64,000 nucleotides of DNA from Rhodospirillales bacterium (GTDB lineage: Bacteria > Pseudomonadota > Alphaproteobacteria > Rhodospirillales > SHVQ01), in NCBI GenBank assembly GCA_009694195.1, contig SHVQ01000006.1, positions 1 through 64,000 of the forward strand, given 5' to 3'. The notes under the pieces were generated by a model, which was given only the letters and a program-made list of their open reading frames with translations, did not search any database and was not told the origin of the DNA. How positions within the stretch are numbered: position 1 is the stretch's first letter; each line of letters opens with the position of its first letter. Shown in pieces: positions 25,491 to 34,608 of the stretch. A program made the position numbers and the translations under genes.

Positions 25491-27551
25491 GTGAATAGCC
25501 AACCCGTCCTGGAATTTCGGCAGGTTCGCATCTCGTTCATGACGCGGGCGGGCGAGATCAACGTCATTCCCAGTCTGTCCTTCTCATTGAACAAGGGCGC
25601 GGCGCTCGGGATCGTCGGCGAATCCGGTTGCGGAAAGTCCACCGTCGCGCTGGCGACCATGCGCTATTTAGGACGCGGGGGCCGTGTGACCGGCGGAGAA
25701 ATCCTTTTCGAAGGGAGAAACATCGCCGCGATGAGCGACCGCGAGTTGCGCGCGATCCGCGGCCGCCGCATCGCGATGGTTTATCAGGACCCGATCAGCA
25801 GCCTCAACCCCGTCAAGACGATCGGGAAGCAGCTCATGGAAGTCCCGATAATCCACGAAGACGCGGATGCGGCGTCCGCGCGCACGAAGGCGCTGCACAT
25901 GCTGGACGAGGTCAGGCTGGCCGACGCGGCCAGAGTGATGGACCGCTACCCGCATCAGCTTTCGGGCGGCCAGCAGCAGCGCGTGGTGATCGCCATGGCG
26001 CTGATGGCTCATCCCTCCGTTCTCGTCATGGACGAGCCGACGACGGGCCTCGACGTGACGATCGAGGCGGCGGTGCTCGATTTGGTCGTCGAGTTGCGCG
26101 AGCGCCACGATGCGGCGATTCTGTTCATCAGCCACAATTTAGGGACCATCGCCCGCGTGTGCGACCGCGTCGGCATGATGTACGCGGGCGAGTTGATCGA
26201 ACAAGGCACGGTTCGGCAGCTCTTCGGAAATCCGCGTCATCCCTACACACGCGGATTGCTGAACTGTCTGCCCACGGCGCGCCACAACAAACGGGGCCGG
26301 CCGCTCGCGACGATCCCGGGTCAAGTGTTGTCGCCGCTGGCGCGGCCGCCGGGTTGCGCGTTTGCCGCGCGTTGCGCGTACGTCGCGGAGGACCGCTGCA
26401 CGACCGGGGCAATTCCCGCGGTCGCCGACGAGAACGGTCAGGTCGTCCGGTGCGTGCGCTCCGCCGAGCTGCCGCGCTGGAACGAAGATGCTGCGGCGGG
26501 AGTCGCGCTCCGGGACGGCGATCCGGTTGAGCCGATCCTCGTGGTCAAAAATCTGCACAAGCAGTATCGCCAGTCGCGTGGGCCCTTTCGCGGCACCCGG
26601 AGCGAGGTCCGGGCGTTGAGCGGGGTCGATCTGCTCGCCGAGCCCGGGCGAACGCTGCTGATCGTCGGCGAATCCGGATGCGGCAAGTCCACGCTGGCGA
26701 AAATCCTGAGCGGGCTCGTTGTTGCCAGCAACGGCGAAGTGTGGCTCAAGGATACCCAAATTGCGACGACCGAAGTCGGCAAGCGGCCGCTCGAACTAAA
26801 ACGGCGGCTGCAAATGGTTTTTCAAAATCCCGACAGCACCCTAAACCCGAGCCACACCGTCGGGTTCGCGCTCGGCCGGGCGCTCCGGCGGCTAAAAGGG
26901 CTGACGCGGCGCGAGGCCGAGGACGCAACGGGAAAGCTGCTGGACGTCGTGAAGCTGCCCGGCGAATTCCGCAAACGAAGACCCCATCAGCTTTCCGGCG
27001 GACAGAAGCAGCGCGTAGCCATCGCCCGCGCTCTTGCCGGCGAGCCCGAAGTTCTCATCGCGGACGAGCCGACGTCCGCGCTCGATCTCTCGGTGCAGGC
27101 CGCGGTCGTCAATCTCCTGAACGAAGTGCAGCTCGGTCTCGGCACGACCTTGCTGTTCATCTCGCACGACTTGAATGTCGCGCGCTACATGGCCGATCGC
27201 GTGGCCGTCATGTATCTCGGGACGGTGGTTGAATTCGGCCGATCGAGCGAGGTGTTCGAGCCGCCGTTTCACCCGTACACGGAAGCGCTGCTCTCGGCGA
27301 CGCCAAGCCTCGACCCCGATCGCCGCCGCGATCGGATCATCTTGGAGGGGGCATTGCCGAGCGCGGCGTCCGTTCCCGTCGGCTGCCCGTTCAGTAGCCG
27401 TTGTCCGTGCAAACTGGGCGCTGTCTGCGACAGCGTCCCGCCGCCGAAGCAGATGTTGGCCCACGGCCACAGCATCCTCTGCCATATTCCGGCGGCGGAT
27501 CTGGTGAAATTGAACGCGGCGCGCGGCTTGGCAAGCCCTCGATCCAGTTGA
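25491..27551 (+). CDS. Fused double ATP-binding protein of an oligopeptide/dipeptide ABC importer (DppD-DppF type)
   Basis: 686 residues with two ATPases in a row: Walker A G-E-S-G-C-G-K-S-T near residue 43 and again near 391, each with an L-S-G-G-Q signature and D-E-P-T Walker B. After each ATPase comes the C-terminal oligopeptide-transport motif with paired cysteines (G-C-A-F-A-A-R-C and G-C-P-F-S-S-R-C-P-C), which in this family can hold an Fe-S cluster. No permease or binding-protein genes lie nearby, so it must serve an importer encoded elsewhere or be an orphan. It is divergent from the exporter gene with a 110-base spacer. The start is a GTG at 25491. Confidence 0.92.
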   Translation: MNSQPVLEFRQVRISFMTRAGEINVIPSLSFSLNKGAALGIVGESGCGKSTVALATMRYLGRGGRVTGGEILFEGRNIAAMSDRELRAIRGRRIAMVYQDPISSLNPVKTIGKQLMEVPIIHEDADAASARTKALHMLDEVRLADAARVMDRYPHQLSGGQQQRVVIAMALMAHPSVLVMDEPTTGLDVTIEAAVLDLVVELRERHDAAILFISHNLGTIARVCDRVGMMYAGELIEQGTVRQLFGNPRHPYTRGLLNCLPTARHNKRGRPLATIPGQVLSPLARPPGCAFAARCAYVAEDRCTTGAIPAVADENGQVVRCVRSAELPRWNEDAAAGVALRDGDPVEPILVVKNLHKQYRQSRGPFRGTRSEVRALSGVDLLAEPGRTLLIVGESGCGKSTLAKILSGLVVASNGEVWLKDTQIATTEVGKRPLELKRRLQMVFQNPDSTLNPSHTVGFALGRALRRLKGLTRREAEDATGKLLDVVKLPGEFRKRRPHQLSGGQKQRVAIARALAGEPEVLIADEPTSALDLSVQAAVVNLLNEVQLGLGTTLLFISHDLNVARYMADRVAVMYLGTVVEFGRSSEVFEPPFHPYTEALLSATPSLDPDRRRDRIILEGALPSAASVPVGCPFSSRCPCKLGAVCDSVPPPKQMLAHGHSILCHIPAADLVKLNAARGLASPRSS

Positions 27552-27568
27552 CGATCCGGTACGCCGGG

Positions 27569-28720
27569 TCAGTTGACGATGAGCTCCCGCGGCGCGTGGC
27601 AGATCGCCTCGCAGGGACCGTCCCGCACGATCGATGTTTCGCCGAGCGACATGCTGAGCCCGGTCTCGCTGTTCAGGAGGATCATGTGCATGAAGAACAC
27701 CATGTTCGGTTCCAGCGGCTGAGGATTCCCCTCATAGATCATCGGGAAGTCCATCCACGTCGGTGGATACGTGGCTCCCATGGTGTAGCCGCAGACCTTT
27801 ATGTAATGACCGTCGTAACCGGCCTTCGAGAGGACCTTGGCGTGCATGGCGTAAATGTCTCCAACCGTATGGCCCGGCCGCAGCACCTCCTTGCAGGCTT
27901 CGAGGGCGTCGCGGCAGGCGTTGAACATGTCGCGATGCCGGGGATCGACGCGTCCCGTCAGAATCACGTTCATGAGGACCGCGTGGTAGTGCCGGTAGGT
28001 GCCGGCGAACTCGAACTGAACCTGATCGTTCGCGCCGACGGGGCCGTGGCCGGTGTGATAGCGCACCATCAAGGCCTCCGTCCCCGCGCCCATGGGCCAG
28101 CGGCTCGCGGACGGATCTCCGTCGGCGCGCAGGATGACGTTCAGCATCTCGCCATAGATGGCGCCGACCTGCTCGCCGGGCTTGGTCATGCGGATGGCGA
28201 CGTTCAGGGCTTCGTCCGCCAAGGCTCCGGCGCGACGCATATAATCCAGCTCTGCCGGGCTCTTCACGAGCCGCAGGAGCCGGATGATGTCCGATCCGTC
28301 GACGACGTCGCAAAAGCCGTCGAGGGCCGCATCCACCAGCTTCCCGCGCTGGGCCGTCAAACCATACGCGTGGTATTCGACTCCGATCCGCTGTCCCCGG
28401 CAGCCATAGCGCTCCAACATGTCCCGCACATGGACGGCCGGGTTTTCTCCCTCCCGGTCGGGCCAAATGCGAATGTCCTCGATGACCGAAGTCAGGCGCG
28501 ATTGACGCTGGTCGGCTGAGCGCGTCACGAGGGCGAGGGCCCCGTCGGCTCCCAGGTACATGCCCTGGAACATGCTGTAGCCGCTCGTATCGTAACCGGT
28601 CAGGTAGTACATGCTTTCCTGCCGGAAGATCAGCAGGCCATGCAGATTTGCGTCCGCGATCTTCTTTGCTGCCTTCCGCTGGCGTTGCGCGAGCTCTTCC
28701 CGGGTGAAGTGCAATGCCAT
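27569..28720 (-). CDS. M24-fold hydrolase without canonical metal ligands (creatinase/ectoine-hydrolase-like)
   Basis: 383 residues with the creatinase-type N-terminal domain (L-L-I-F-R-Q-E-S-M-Y-Y-L-T-G-Y-D) and the pita-bread C-terminal domain. The two aspartates that bind metal in Xaa-Pro peptidases are not present: the segment reads Q-F-E-F-A-G-T-Y-R-H-Y-H-A-V-L. This pattern is that of ectoine hydrolase/creatinase-like members, so a C-N hydrolysis of a small molecule is more likely than peptidase action. The ATG at 28720 is the family start; the much longer frame to the right is the antisense of the next gene. Divergent from the M24 gene at 28856. Confidence 0.85.
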   Translation of the reverse strand: MALHFTREELAQRQRKAAKKIADANLHGLLIFRQESMYYLTGYDTSGYSMFQGMYLGADGALALVTRSADQRQSRLTSVIEDIRIWPDREGENPAVHVRDMLERYGCRGQRIGVEYHAYGLTAQRGKLVDAALDGFCDVVDGSDIIRLLRLVKSPAELDYMRRAGALADEALNVAIRMTKPGEQVGAIYGEMLNVILRADGDPSASRWPMGAGTEALMVRYHTGHGPVGANDQVQFEFAGTYRHYHAVLMNVILTGRVDPRHRDMFNACRDALEACKEVLRPGHTVGDIYAMHAKVLSKAGYDGHYIKVCGYTMGATYPPTWMDFPMIYEGNPQPLEPNMVFFMHMILLNSETGLSMSLGETSIVRDGPCEAICHAPRELIVN

Positions 28721-28855
28721 GTCAATCCCCTTCACATGCCTGAACGAAGTGGAAGCGTTGCAAGATTGCACACTCCCATGAAATTCCATACGGTTCCAGG
28801 CTTCGGAGTGGATCCGTGATCGGAAATCAAGACGCCCTGAGCAAGAGGAATCTCG

Positions 28856-30037
28856 ATGAAGGATAAAATCGAATATCCGCTGTTCTCCCGGAAGGAGATG
28901 GATCGCCGCTGCGACAAAGCCAGAAAGCTGATGGCGCAGAAAAAGATCGACGTTCTTCTGATCACCGGCGAAGAGAATTTCCAATATTTCTCCGGCACCT
29001 GCGCCAGCATCGCATTGCACAATTCGGTAGCGCGGCCGTCCGTTCTCCTGCTTCCGCTCGAAAATGAGCCCGTCATTCTCACGCAGATGGCGGAGAACCT
29101 CGTTCTCAGCACCTACGTGTCGGACCTTCGCGCCTTTTCCAGCGTTCTGCATTTCCCCCATGAGGTCATCGTCGATGCGCTGAAGGACGTGAAATGGAAA
29201 TACAATCGCCTCGGAGCCGAGCTCGGCCACGAGCAGCGGATGGGGATCCCCGTCCAGGCGTATCTCGCGCTCATGGCCGCGATGCCGAAGACCGAGTTCG
29301 TCGACGCCGCGGACATCATCGTCAAGCTCCGCATGATCAAATCTTTGGAGGAGCTTGCCTACATCCGGAAGGCGGCCGACATCACCGGCCGGGCGCGCCA
29401 GCGCTTGTTCGATCGACACATCACGCCCGGAATGACCGAGCGCGACGTTGCGCGGAAGATCGGGCAACTTATGATGGAAGAAGGGGCCGATCGGCCGGCG
29501 TTCGTTCACTTGCAGCTCGATCTCCCGGGCGACATGAACCAGTTCCACTATGAGCGCCCCTTGAAAAAGGGAACCATTCTGGCGGTGGACGCCGGCGCTT
29601 ACGTTCAGATGTACACGGTCGATTATCCGCGCCATGCGACTCTCGGGAAGGCGACGGACGCGCAGAAAGACGTCCATCGGCGCGTGCTCGATGTCTGCAA
29701 GATGATGGCGGACTCGTTGAAGCCTGGGCTCCGCGCCTCCGACATTCATCGCGTCGCGGTCGCCGCCATCGAGAAAGTCGGAGCCACGGCCGAAAGTCCG
29801 GCGCGCCTCACGGGAGGCGCCCGGTTCGGTCATGGACAGGGCATGCTCATTACCGAGCCGCCGAGCATCAATCCCCTCGACCACACCGTCTTGGAGCCCG
29901 GCATGGTGATCAGCACGGAGCCGGCGATCCGCGTCGGAGCGGAGCACTGCAAGTGGGAAGACGTGCACGTCATCACCGAAAACGGGCACGAGCAGATTTC
30001 AGTCGAAACCGACGCGCTGCGGGAAATCGCCTGGTAG
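28856..30037 (+). CDS. M24-family Xaa-Pro-type peptidase
   Basis: 393 residues, N-terminal creatinase domain then the pita-bread metallopeptidase domain. The five metal ligands are visible: D in A-V-D-A-G, D in T-V-D-Y-P-R, H in F-G-H-G-Q-G, E in S-T-E-P-A and E in W-E-D-V-H. It is therefore probably an active aminopeptidase or imidodipeptidase-like enzyme. AGAGG precedes the ATG. The 135-base spacer shared with the divergent M24 gene should hold both promoters. Confidence 0.88.
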   Translation: MKDKIEYPLFSRKEMDRRCDKARKLMAQKKIDVLLITGEENFQYFSGTCASIALHNSVARPSVLLLPLENEPVILTQMAENLVLSTYVSDLRAFSSVLHFPHEVIVDALKDVKWKYNRLGAELGHEQRMGIPVQAYLALMAAMPKTEFVDAADIIVKLRMIKSLEELAYIRKAADITGRARQRLFDRHITPGMTERDVARKIGQLMMEEGADRPAFVHLQLDLPGDMNQFHYERPLKKGTILAVDAGAYVQMYTVDYPRHATLGKATDAQKDVHRRVLDVCKMMADSLKPGLRASDIHRVAVAAIEKVGATAESPARLTGGARFGHGQGMLITEPPSINPLDHTVLEPGMVISTEPAIRVGAEHCKWEDVHVITENGHEQISVETDALREIAW

Positions 30038-30057
30038 GCGTGTAGCCTGACCTTCGG

Positions 30058-31326
30058 TCACCGCTTCTCGAAGTCGATCCGCTCGTCGACCGGGAGGCCG
30101 AGGAGCCGGCGGCGCAAGGCATCGAGGCCGAGCTCGGTCGCGCCGAGGCGCACCCACTCGCGGCCGCCCAACATGCGCGATTGACGGGATACGGTCGCTT
30201 CACGGCTGGCGATGCCGATGCAGATGGTGCCGCCGAAATCGATGCGGTCGGCGCCGTCATCGAGGTCGACGAGCACCGCAAGCGCGTGGCTGGATCCGCT
30301 CTTGTCCCGGAGCGCGCCGGCCACCTCGGACGCGGTGTCGGGCGACACGCCTTCGGCGGCGCCGGTGGCGACACCGGCGGCTTCGCAGAGCGCCCGGAGA
30401 TCGCGCGCGACAACGCCCCGCCGGAAGAGAGTCTCCGCGCCCGCGACCGGCGCGATCCTCGCGGCAATGGCGCCGCTCGTGAACATCTCCGCCGTCGACA
30501 ACGAGCCCGAGCAAGCGCGCAACGCGGCCAGGATGACGCTTTCGATGGTCTGCTCGTCCTCGGCGACGACGAAGTTGCCGAGCCGCCGGCGCACTTCGGC
30601 CTCGACGGGTGCCAGTCTGCGTTCGAGGTCGGCCGGGTCCGTTCCGCGTGCCGCGAGCTTGGTTTCCAATTGCGGATAGTGAGACTGAAATCCGAGTTTG
30701 ACCCCGCCCCCGGGTGCTAGCCCTTCGACTCCGTTCAGGAGCTCATCGGCGCGCGATTCGCCGATGCCGAACGAGTGGAACCGCTTGAGCCGGGTCACGC
30801 CCTGGATGCCGCCGAGCGCCCGCAAGCGCGGGATCACCTGCTCGTCGAGCATGCGGTGCATTTCGCGCGGCACTCCAGGCGTGAAGAAAAAGCGGGCAGA
30901 GCCGAGGGTAACCGCAAAGCCGCATGCGGTCCCGATCGGGTTGTCGATGATCTCGGCGCCGGCCGGCAGCATCGCCTGCTTGCGGTTGGTGGCCGGCATG
31001 ACGCGGTTGCGGCGCTTGTAGTAACCCTCGATGCGTTGAAGCCAATCTTCGTTCAGGACAAGTTGCACGCCGGTCGCCTCGGCCGCGACTTCCTGCGAAA
31101 GGTCGTCCACGGTTGGCCCGAGGCCGCCGTTCACGATCACCGCATCCGCGCGCGCCGCCGCCTGACGGAACGCCGCCAGCAGGCTTCCGCGGTCGTCCCC
31201 GACGGTCGTGCCCCAATGCACCGTCAAGCCGACCTCGCCCAGGCGCGTGGCGATGTAGCCGTAGTTCGTGTTGACGGTCTTGCCGGTCAGAATCTCGTCG
31301 CCGGTGCAGAGAATTTCGATCCGCAT
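30058..31326 (-). CDS. cinA: CinA-like protein (MoCF-like domain plus degenerate nicotinamide-nucleotide amidase domain)
   Basis: 422 residues. The N-terminal half has the molybdopterin-binding-like fold: I-L-C-T-G-D-E-I-L-T-G, N-G-G-L-G-P-T-V-D-D-L and F-F-F-T-P-G-V-P-R-E-M. The C-terminal half aligns with the CinA amidase (PncC) domain, but the usual A-E-S-C-T-G-G signature reads A-E-M-F-T-S-G, losing the serine thought to be the nucleophile. The protein may therefore keep only the pyrophosphatase-like function. The ATG at 31326 begins the conserved M-R-I-E-I-L; the frame further right is a shadow. Confidence 0.85.
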   Translation of the reverse strand: MRIEILCTGDEILTGKTVNTNYGYIATRLGEVGLTVHWGTTVGDDRGSLLAAFRQAAARADAVIVNGGLGPTVDDLSQEVAAEATGVQLVLNEDWLQRIEGYYKRRNRVMPATNRKQAMLPAGAEIIDNPIGTACGFAVTLGSARFFFTPGVPREMHRMLDEQVIPRLRALGGIQGVTRLKRFHSFGIGESRADELLNGVEGLAPGGGVKLGFQSHYPQLETKLAARGTDPADLERRLAPVEAEVRRRLGNFVVAEDEQTIESVILAALRACSGSLSTAEMFTSGAIAARIAPVAGAETLFRRGVVARDLRALCEAAGVATGAAEGVSPDTASEVAGALRDKSGSSHALAVLVDLDDGADRIDFGGTICIGIASREATVSRQSRMLGGREWVRLGATELGLDALRRRLLGLPVDERIDFEKR

Positions 31327-31337
31327 GCGTGTCGAGG

Positions 31338-32222
31338 TCAGGTTCCCCGGCCCCAGAGTCCGCAATAACGCCTGACGACGAAGGGAAGGTTCTGTTCGTA
31401 GCCGGGGACACTCGCATATTTCTCGAGCTTCACTTCCTTTTCGGCCGCGTCCCAGCACTTGCCCGCGCGCGCCGCTTCCCGCACCTCCGCCAACATATCC
31501 TGCAACATGGCCAGAAGATTCTGCACGTCCTGCTTGGTGCCGAGGCGGTCGCCCGGGGCCGGGTGGCCGGGGATCAGCCACTTCCAATCCATCGCCAGCA
31601 CGCGTTTCAGGGAGCCCTCCCACTCCAGCGGATAGGAATCGATCATCCCGCGGCCGGGAACCGAGCCGACCGGGATGAAGTCGACGGCGAAGAGGATTTT
31701 CTGCTTCGGCAGGCGCATGACCAACGTCGAATCGGAGTGGTTGAGCCCGACGTAACTCAGCTCGATGGTCGTGTCGCCGAGGGTGATGGTCCGCTTGCGT
31801 TGCAGGGTCTCGTCGGGCAACACGGTATGCGGATCCTTCAGTTGGGCAAGACGCTCCTTGGCCCGCGTGTGCGCGACGAACGTGGCGCCCGCGTCCTTGA
31901 AGGGTTTGCCGCCGGCGATGTGGTCGTAATGGTGGTGGCTGTAGATGGCGTATTTGACCGGCTGGCTCGTGATTTTCTTGATCTCGTCCAGATAAACCTG
32001 CGACGCCTCGCGGCGCACGTAGCCGATGGGGTCGGTCGCGATCACGCCTGCCGAGGTGACGACGAACATCGCCTGGTGGTTGAGGTAGCGGAAGATATAG
32101 ACGTTGTCCGTGCCCTCGACCTTGGTGGTCGCGAAGATCGGCTGTGCCGGAGTTTGCGACCACGCCGGCGAAACGGCTGCCGTCGCGGCGCAGAGAAGAA
32201 TCAATGCAGTGAAACGCAGCAT
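31338..32222 (-). CDS. Secreted metallo-beta-lactamase-fold hydrolase
   Basis: 294 residues with a signal peptide (M-L-R-F-T-A-L-I-L-L...S-P-A-W-S-Q, about 23 residues). The metal motif is Y-S-H-H-H-Y-D-H (HxHxDH), with a later histidine in L-N-H-S-D-S-T and an aspartate in F-A-V-D-F-I-P. It is a periplasmic member of the family that includes B3 lactamases and quinoprotein-relay-type hydrolases. Only eleven bases separate it from the following cinA gene, so the two may be co-transcribed. Substrate unknown. Confidence 0.88.
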   Translation of the reverse strand: MLRFTALILLCAATAAVSPAWSQTPAQPIFATTKVEGTDNVYIFRYLNHQAMFVVTSAGVIATDPIGYVRREASQVYLDEIKKITSQPVKYAIYSHHHYDHIAGGKPFKDAGATFVAHTRAKERLAQLKDPHTVLPDETLQRKRTITLGDTTIELSYVGLNHSDSTLVMRLPKQKILFAVDFIPVGSVPGRGMIDSYPLEWEGSLKRVLAMDWKWLIPGHPAPGDRLGTKQDVQNLLAMLQDMLAEVREAARAGKCWDAAEKEVKLEKYASVPGYEQNLPFVVRRYCGLWGRGT

Positions 32223-32364
32223 ATCCACCTCCGAATTGAGCGCGTTACCATACGCTGAAATCCCGTCAACTGTCAGCAGAGACGCGGCTTGCGGATTGAC
32301 TCCGGCAATCGACCAAGCACAAGATTTCTGCGCGTAGAGGATACAAAGGGACAGGGGGAAAGGC

Positions 32365-33210
32365 ATGGAGCAGCGTCGGTTCGGAGCTACGAAACGCGAC
32401 GTTCCGGTCATCGGCCAGGGGACCTGGAGCATCGAGAAGGGAGCTCGCGCCAAGACGATCGCCGCATTGCGCCGGGGCTTCGATCTCGGGGCGACCCACG
32501 TCGACACCGCCGAAATGTACGGATCGGGCGCCGCGGAGCAGGTCGTCGCAGAGGCGATCCATGGGCGGCGGGATGAGGTTTTCCTCGTCTCCAAAGTGCT
32601 TCCTGGAAATGCTTCGCGGAAAGGAACGATCGCGGCGTGCGAGCAGTCGCTCGCGCGCCTTCGGACCGACCGTCTCGATTGCTACCTGCTGCATTGGCGG
32701 GGCGAGCATCCTCTCGAAGACACGGTCGCCGCCTTCGAGCAGCTCAAGAAAACCGGCAAAATCCTCTCGTGGGGCGTGAGCAACTTCGACGCCTCGGATT
32801 TGGAAGACGTCCGAAAGATCGCCGGCGCGGGGCAGTTCGTCTGCAACCAAGTCCTCTACCATCTGAAGCAGCGGGCGATCGAGCACGCCGTGATTCCCTG
32901 GTGCGAGAAGCACGGCGTTGCCGTGGTTGCTTACAGCCCGCTCGGCAACGGCGGCTTTCCAGGCCCGCGCACGACCGGCGGCCGCGTTCTGAAGGACATC
33001 GCCGATCGGCACGGCGCGACGCCCCACCAAGTCGCGTTGCGATTTCTGGCGCGAAGGCCCACTCTTTTTGCAATCCCCAAGTCTTCCAATCCCGAGCACG
33101 CGGCCGAGAACGCAGCGGCCGGAGATCTGAAATTGAGCGCGGCCGAGGTTGCCCGGATCGACAAAGCCTTTCCGCGCGGGACGCGTCCGCGCGACCTTCC
33201 CACAGAGTAA
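32365..33210 (+). CDS. Aldo/keto reductase (DkgA/B-like)
   Basis: 281-residue NADPH-dependent reductase of the AKR fold. The catalytic tetrad is visible: D in H-V-D-T-A and Y in E-M-Y-G-S-G, K in V-S-K-V-L and H in L-L-H-W-R-G. The cofactor-binding end I-P-K-S-S-N-P-E-H is intact. GGGGGAAAGG precedes the ATG. Unlike the reductase at 4368 this copy is complete and unbroken. Confidence 0.9.
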   Translation: MEQRRFGATKRDVPVIGQGTWSIEKGARAKTIAALRRGFDLGATHVDTAEMYGSGAAEQVVAEAIHGRRDEVFLVSKVLPGNASRKGTIAACEQSLARLRTDRLDCYLLHWRGEHPLEDTVAAFEQLKKTGKILSWGVSNFDASDLEDVRKIAGAGQFVCNQVLYHLKQRAIEHAVIPWCEKHGVAVVAYSPLGNGGFPGPRTTGGRVLKDIADRHGATPHQVALRFLARRPTLFAIPKSSNPEHAAENAAAGDLKLSAAEVARIDKAFPRGTRPRDLPTE

Positions 33211-33235
33211 GTGCCGTCTCCGGAGCCTTCCGACG

Positions 33236-34429
33236 CTAAGAGATGACCGGCAGCTCGCGCGGCGCCCGCCTTGTCAGGAGTTCCGCGCCATCGGGGGTGA
33301 TCACGACATTCTCCTCGTGCACGATCATCTTTCCCGGCTCGTATTCCATCCCGGGCTCGATCGTCAACACCATGCCGGCTTCGATGACGGTCCTGTCGCC
33401 CCGCATGTTGGACGGCGGCTCGGTCAGTTGCAGGCCGAGCCCGTGACCCATGCGCCCGACGTTGTTGCCGAGCGAGCCCGCGGCCTCGAGGATCGTTGCC
33501 ATGGCGCGCCAGACGTCCTCAACGGTCGCCCCGGGCACCGCCGCCTTGATGCCGGCTTCCGTCGCGTCCCAGACCGCTTCGTGGACTTTTCTCGCCCGGT
33601 CCGCGACGCGGCCGATGGCGTAGTTCCGGTCGAAGTCGCAGAAGTAGCCGTCGTAGGTCGATCCCGTGTCGATGAAGAGAATGTCGCCTTGTTCCAAGAC
33701 GCGGTCGTGGGGCCCGCAGACGATCTGCGAAACGCCTCCTGGGCCTGATACGCCCGCGAGGTACGGCGACGAATCGGCCCCGCGCTCGGCGAGATCGATG
33801 CGAAGCTTGCGGCAGGCATCGCGCTCGGTGTCGCCGGGCCTCACGATCCGCGGGAGCGCCGCATAGGCGTCGCTCGCGATATGGCAGATGTGGCGGATGT
33901 GCTCGACTTCGGCCGGGGATTTGACCGCGCGTATCTTCCAGATGCACGGCGATCCGTCCGCGATCTCGATCCCGGAGAGCCTGTCCCGGAGGGCGAAAAA
34001 TTCGATCACGGGCATCCGCAGCGCCATTTCGCGGCCGAGCTCGGCGCCGATTCGCCCGAACGTCCGGGGCAGGCGCGAAAGCGCGTCGGCCAGGAGCGAG
34101 ATCCCGTCGTCTTCCGGGCGGGGTGCCGGCCATGTGCGGATGTCCTTGACCGCCGTGAGAGCCATTTCCGGCGCGCCGATTTCCGGAATCACGGCGATCG
34201 GCCCGCCGGTCGCCGGCACAATCACGAACCATGGTCGTGTCGGGCTCTCCCAGAATTGTGTATCGAACCCAGTGGTGTAGCGGATATTCGGCGGTGTCGT
34301 CAGGAGGAGGGCGTCAAACGAATGGCGGCGCATGATCTCCTGCGCCCGTGCGAGCCGTCCCTCGAACTCCGCCGGGCTGAACCCGCGCTTCGGGCGTCGG
34401 GCCTGCAAGGCCTTGTCACGAATATTCAT
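33236..34429 (-). CDS. M24-family Xaa-Pro-type peptidase
   Basis: 397 residues from the ATG at 34429 (M-N-I-R-D-K-A). The creatinase N-domain is followed by a metallopeptidase domain with all ligands: D in I-D-T-G-S and D in F-C-D-F-D, H in M-G-H-G-L-G, E in I-E-P-G-M, E in H-E-E-N-V. It is convergent with the aldo/keto reductase and divergent from the redox cluster that starts at 34609. It is the third M24-fold protein within 7 kb. Confidence 0.88.
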   Translation of the reverse strand: MNIRDKALQARRPKRGFSPAEFEGRLARAQEIMRRHSFDALLLTTPPNIRYTTGFDTQFWESPTRPWFVIVPATGGPIAVIPEIGAPEMALTAVKDIRTWPAPRPEDDGISLLADALSRLPRTFGRIGAELGREMALRMPVIEFFALRDRLSGIEIADGSPCIWKIRAVKSPAEVEHIRHICHIASDAYAALPRIVRPGDTERDACRKLRIDLAERGADSSPYLAGVSGPGGVSQIVCGPHDRVLEQGDILFIDTGSTYDGYFCDFDRNYAIGRVADRARKVHEAVWDATEAGIKAAVPGATVEDVWRAMATILEAAGSLGNNVGRMGHGLGLQLTEPPSNMRGDRTVIEAGMVLTIEPGMEYEPGKMIVHEENVVITPDGAELLTRRAPRELPVIS

Positions 34430-34608
34430 TCGGCGGTCTCCATCGGAACATGCCAAGTTCCCTTTACCATTGATTCAGCGCTCAGGGGATACGTATCCGG
34501 TCGCTTCGGGGCCTTGCCAGGAAAGCCGCATCCCAATAGCCTGAACAATGTTGGGGACGGCCGAAGGGGGGCGGAGAATGCGCCTACTCTGTCGGAGCCG
34601 TTAAGGGC

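Noticed and set aside
28721..29989. Upstream extension of the minus-strand M24 gene
   Set aside because: This part is antisense to the M24 gene at 28856; the family start is the ATG at 28720.
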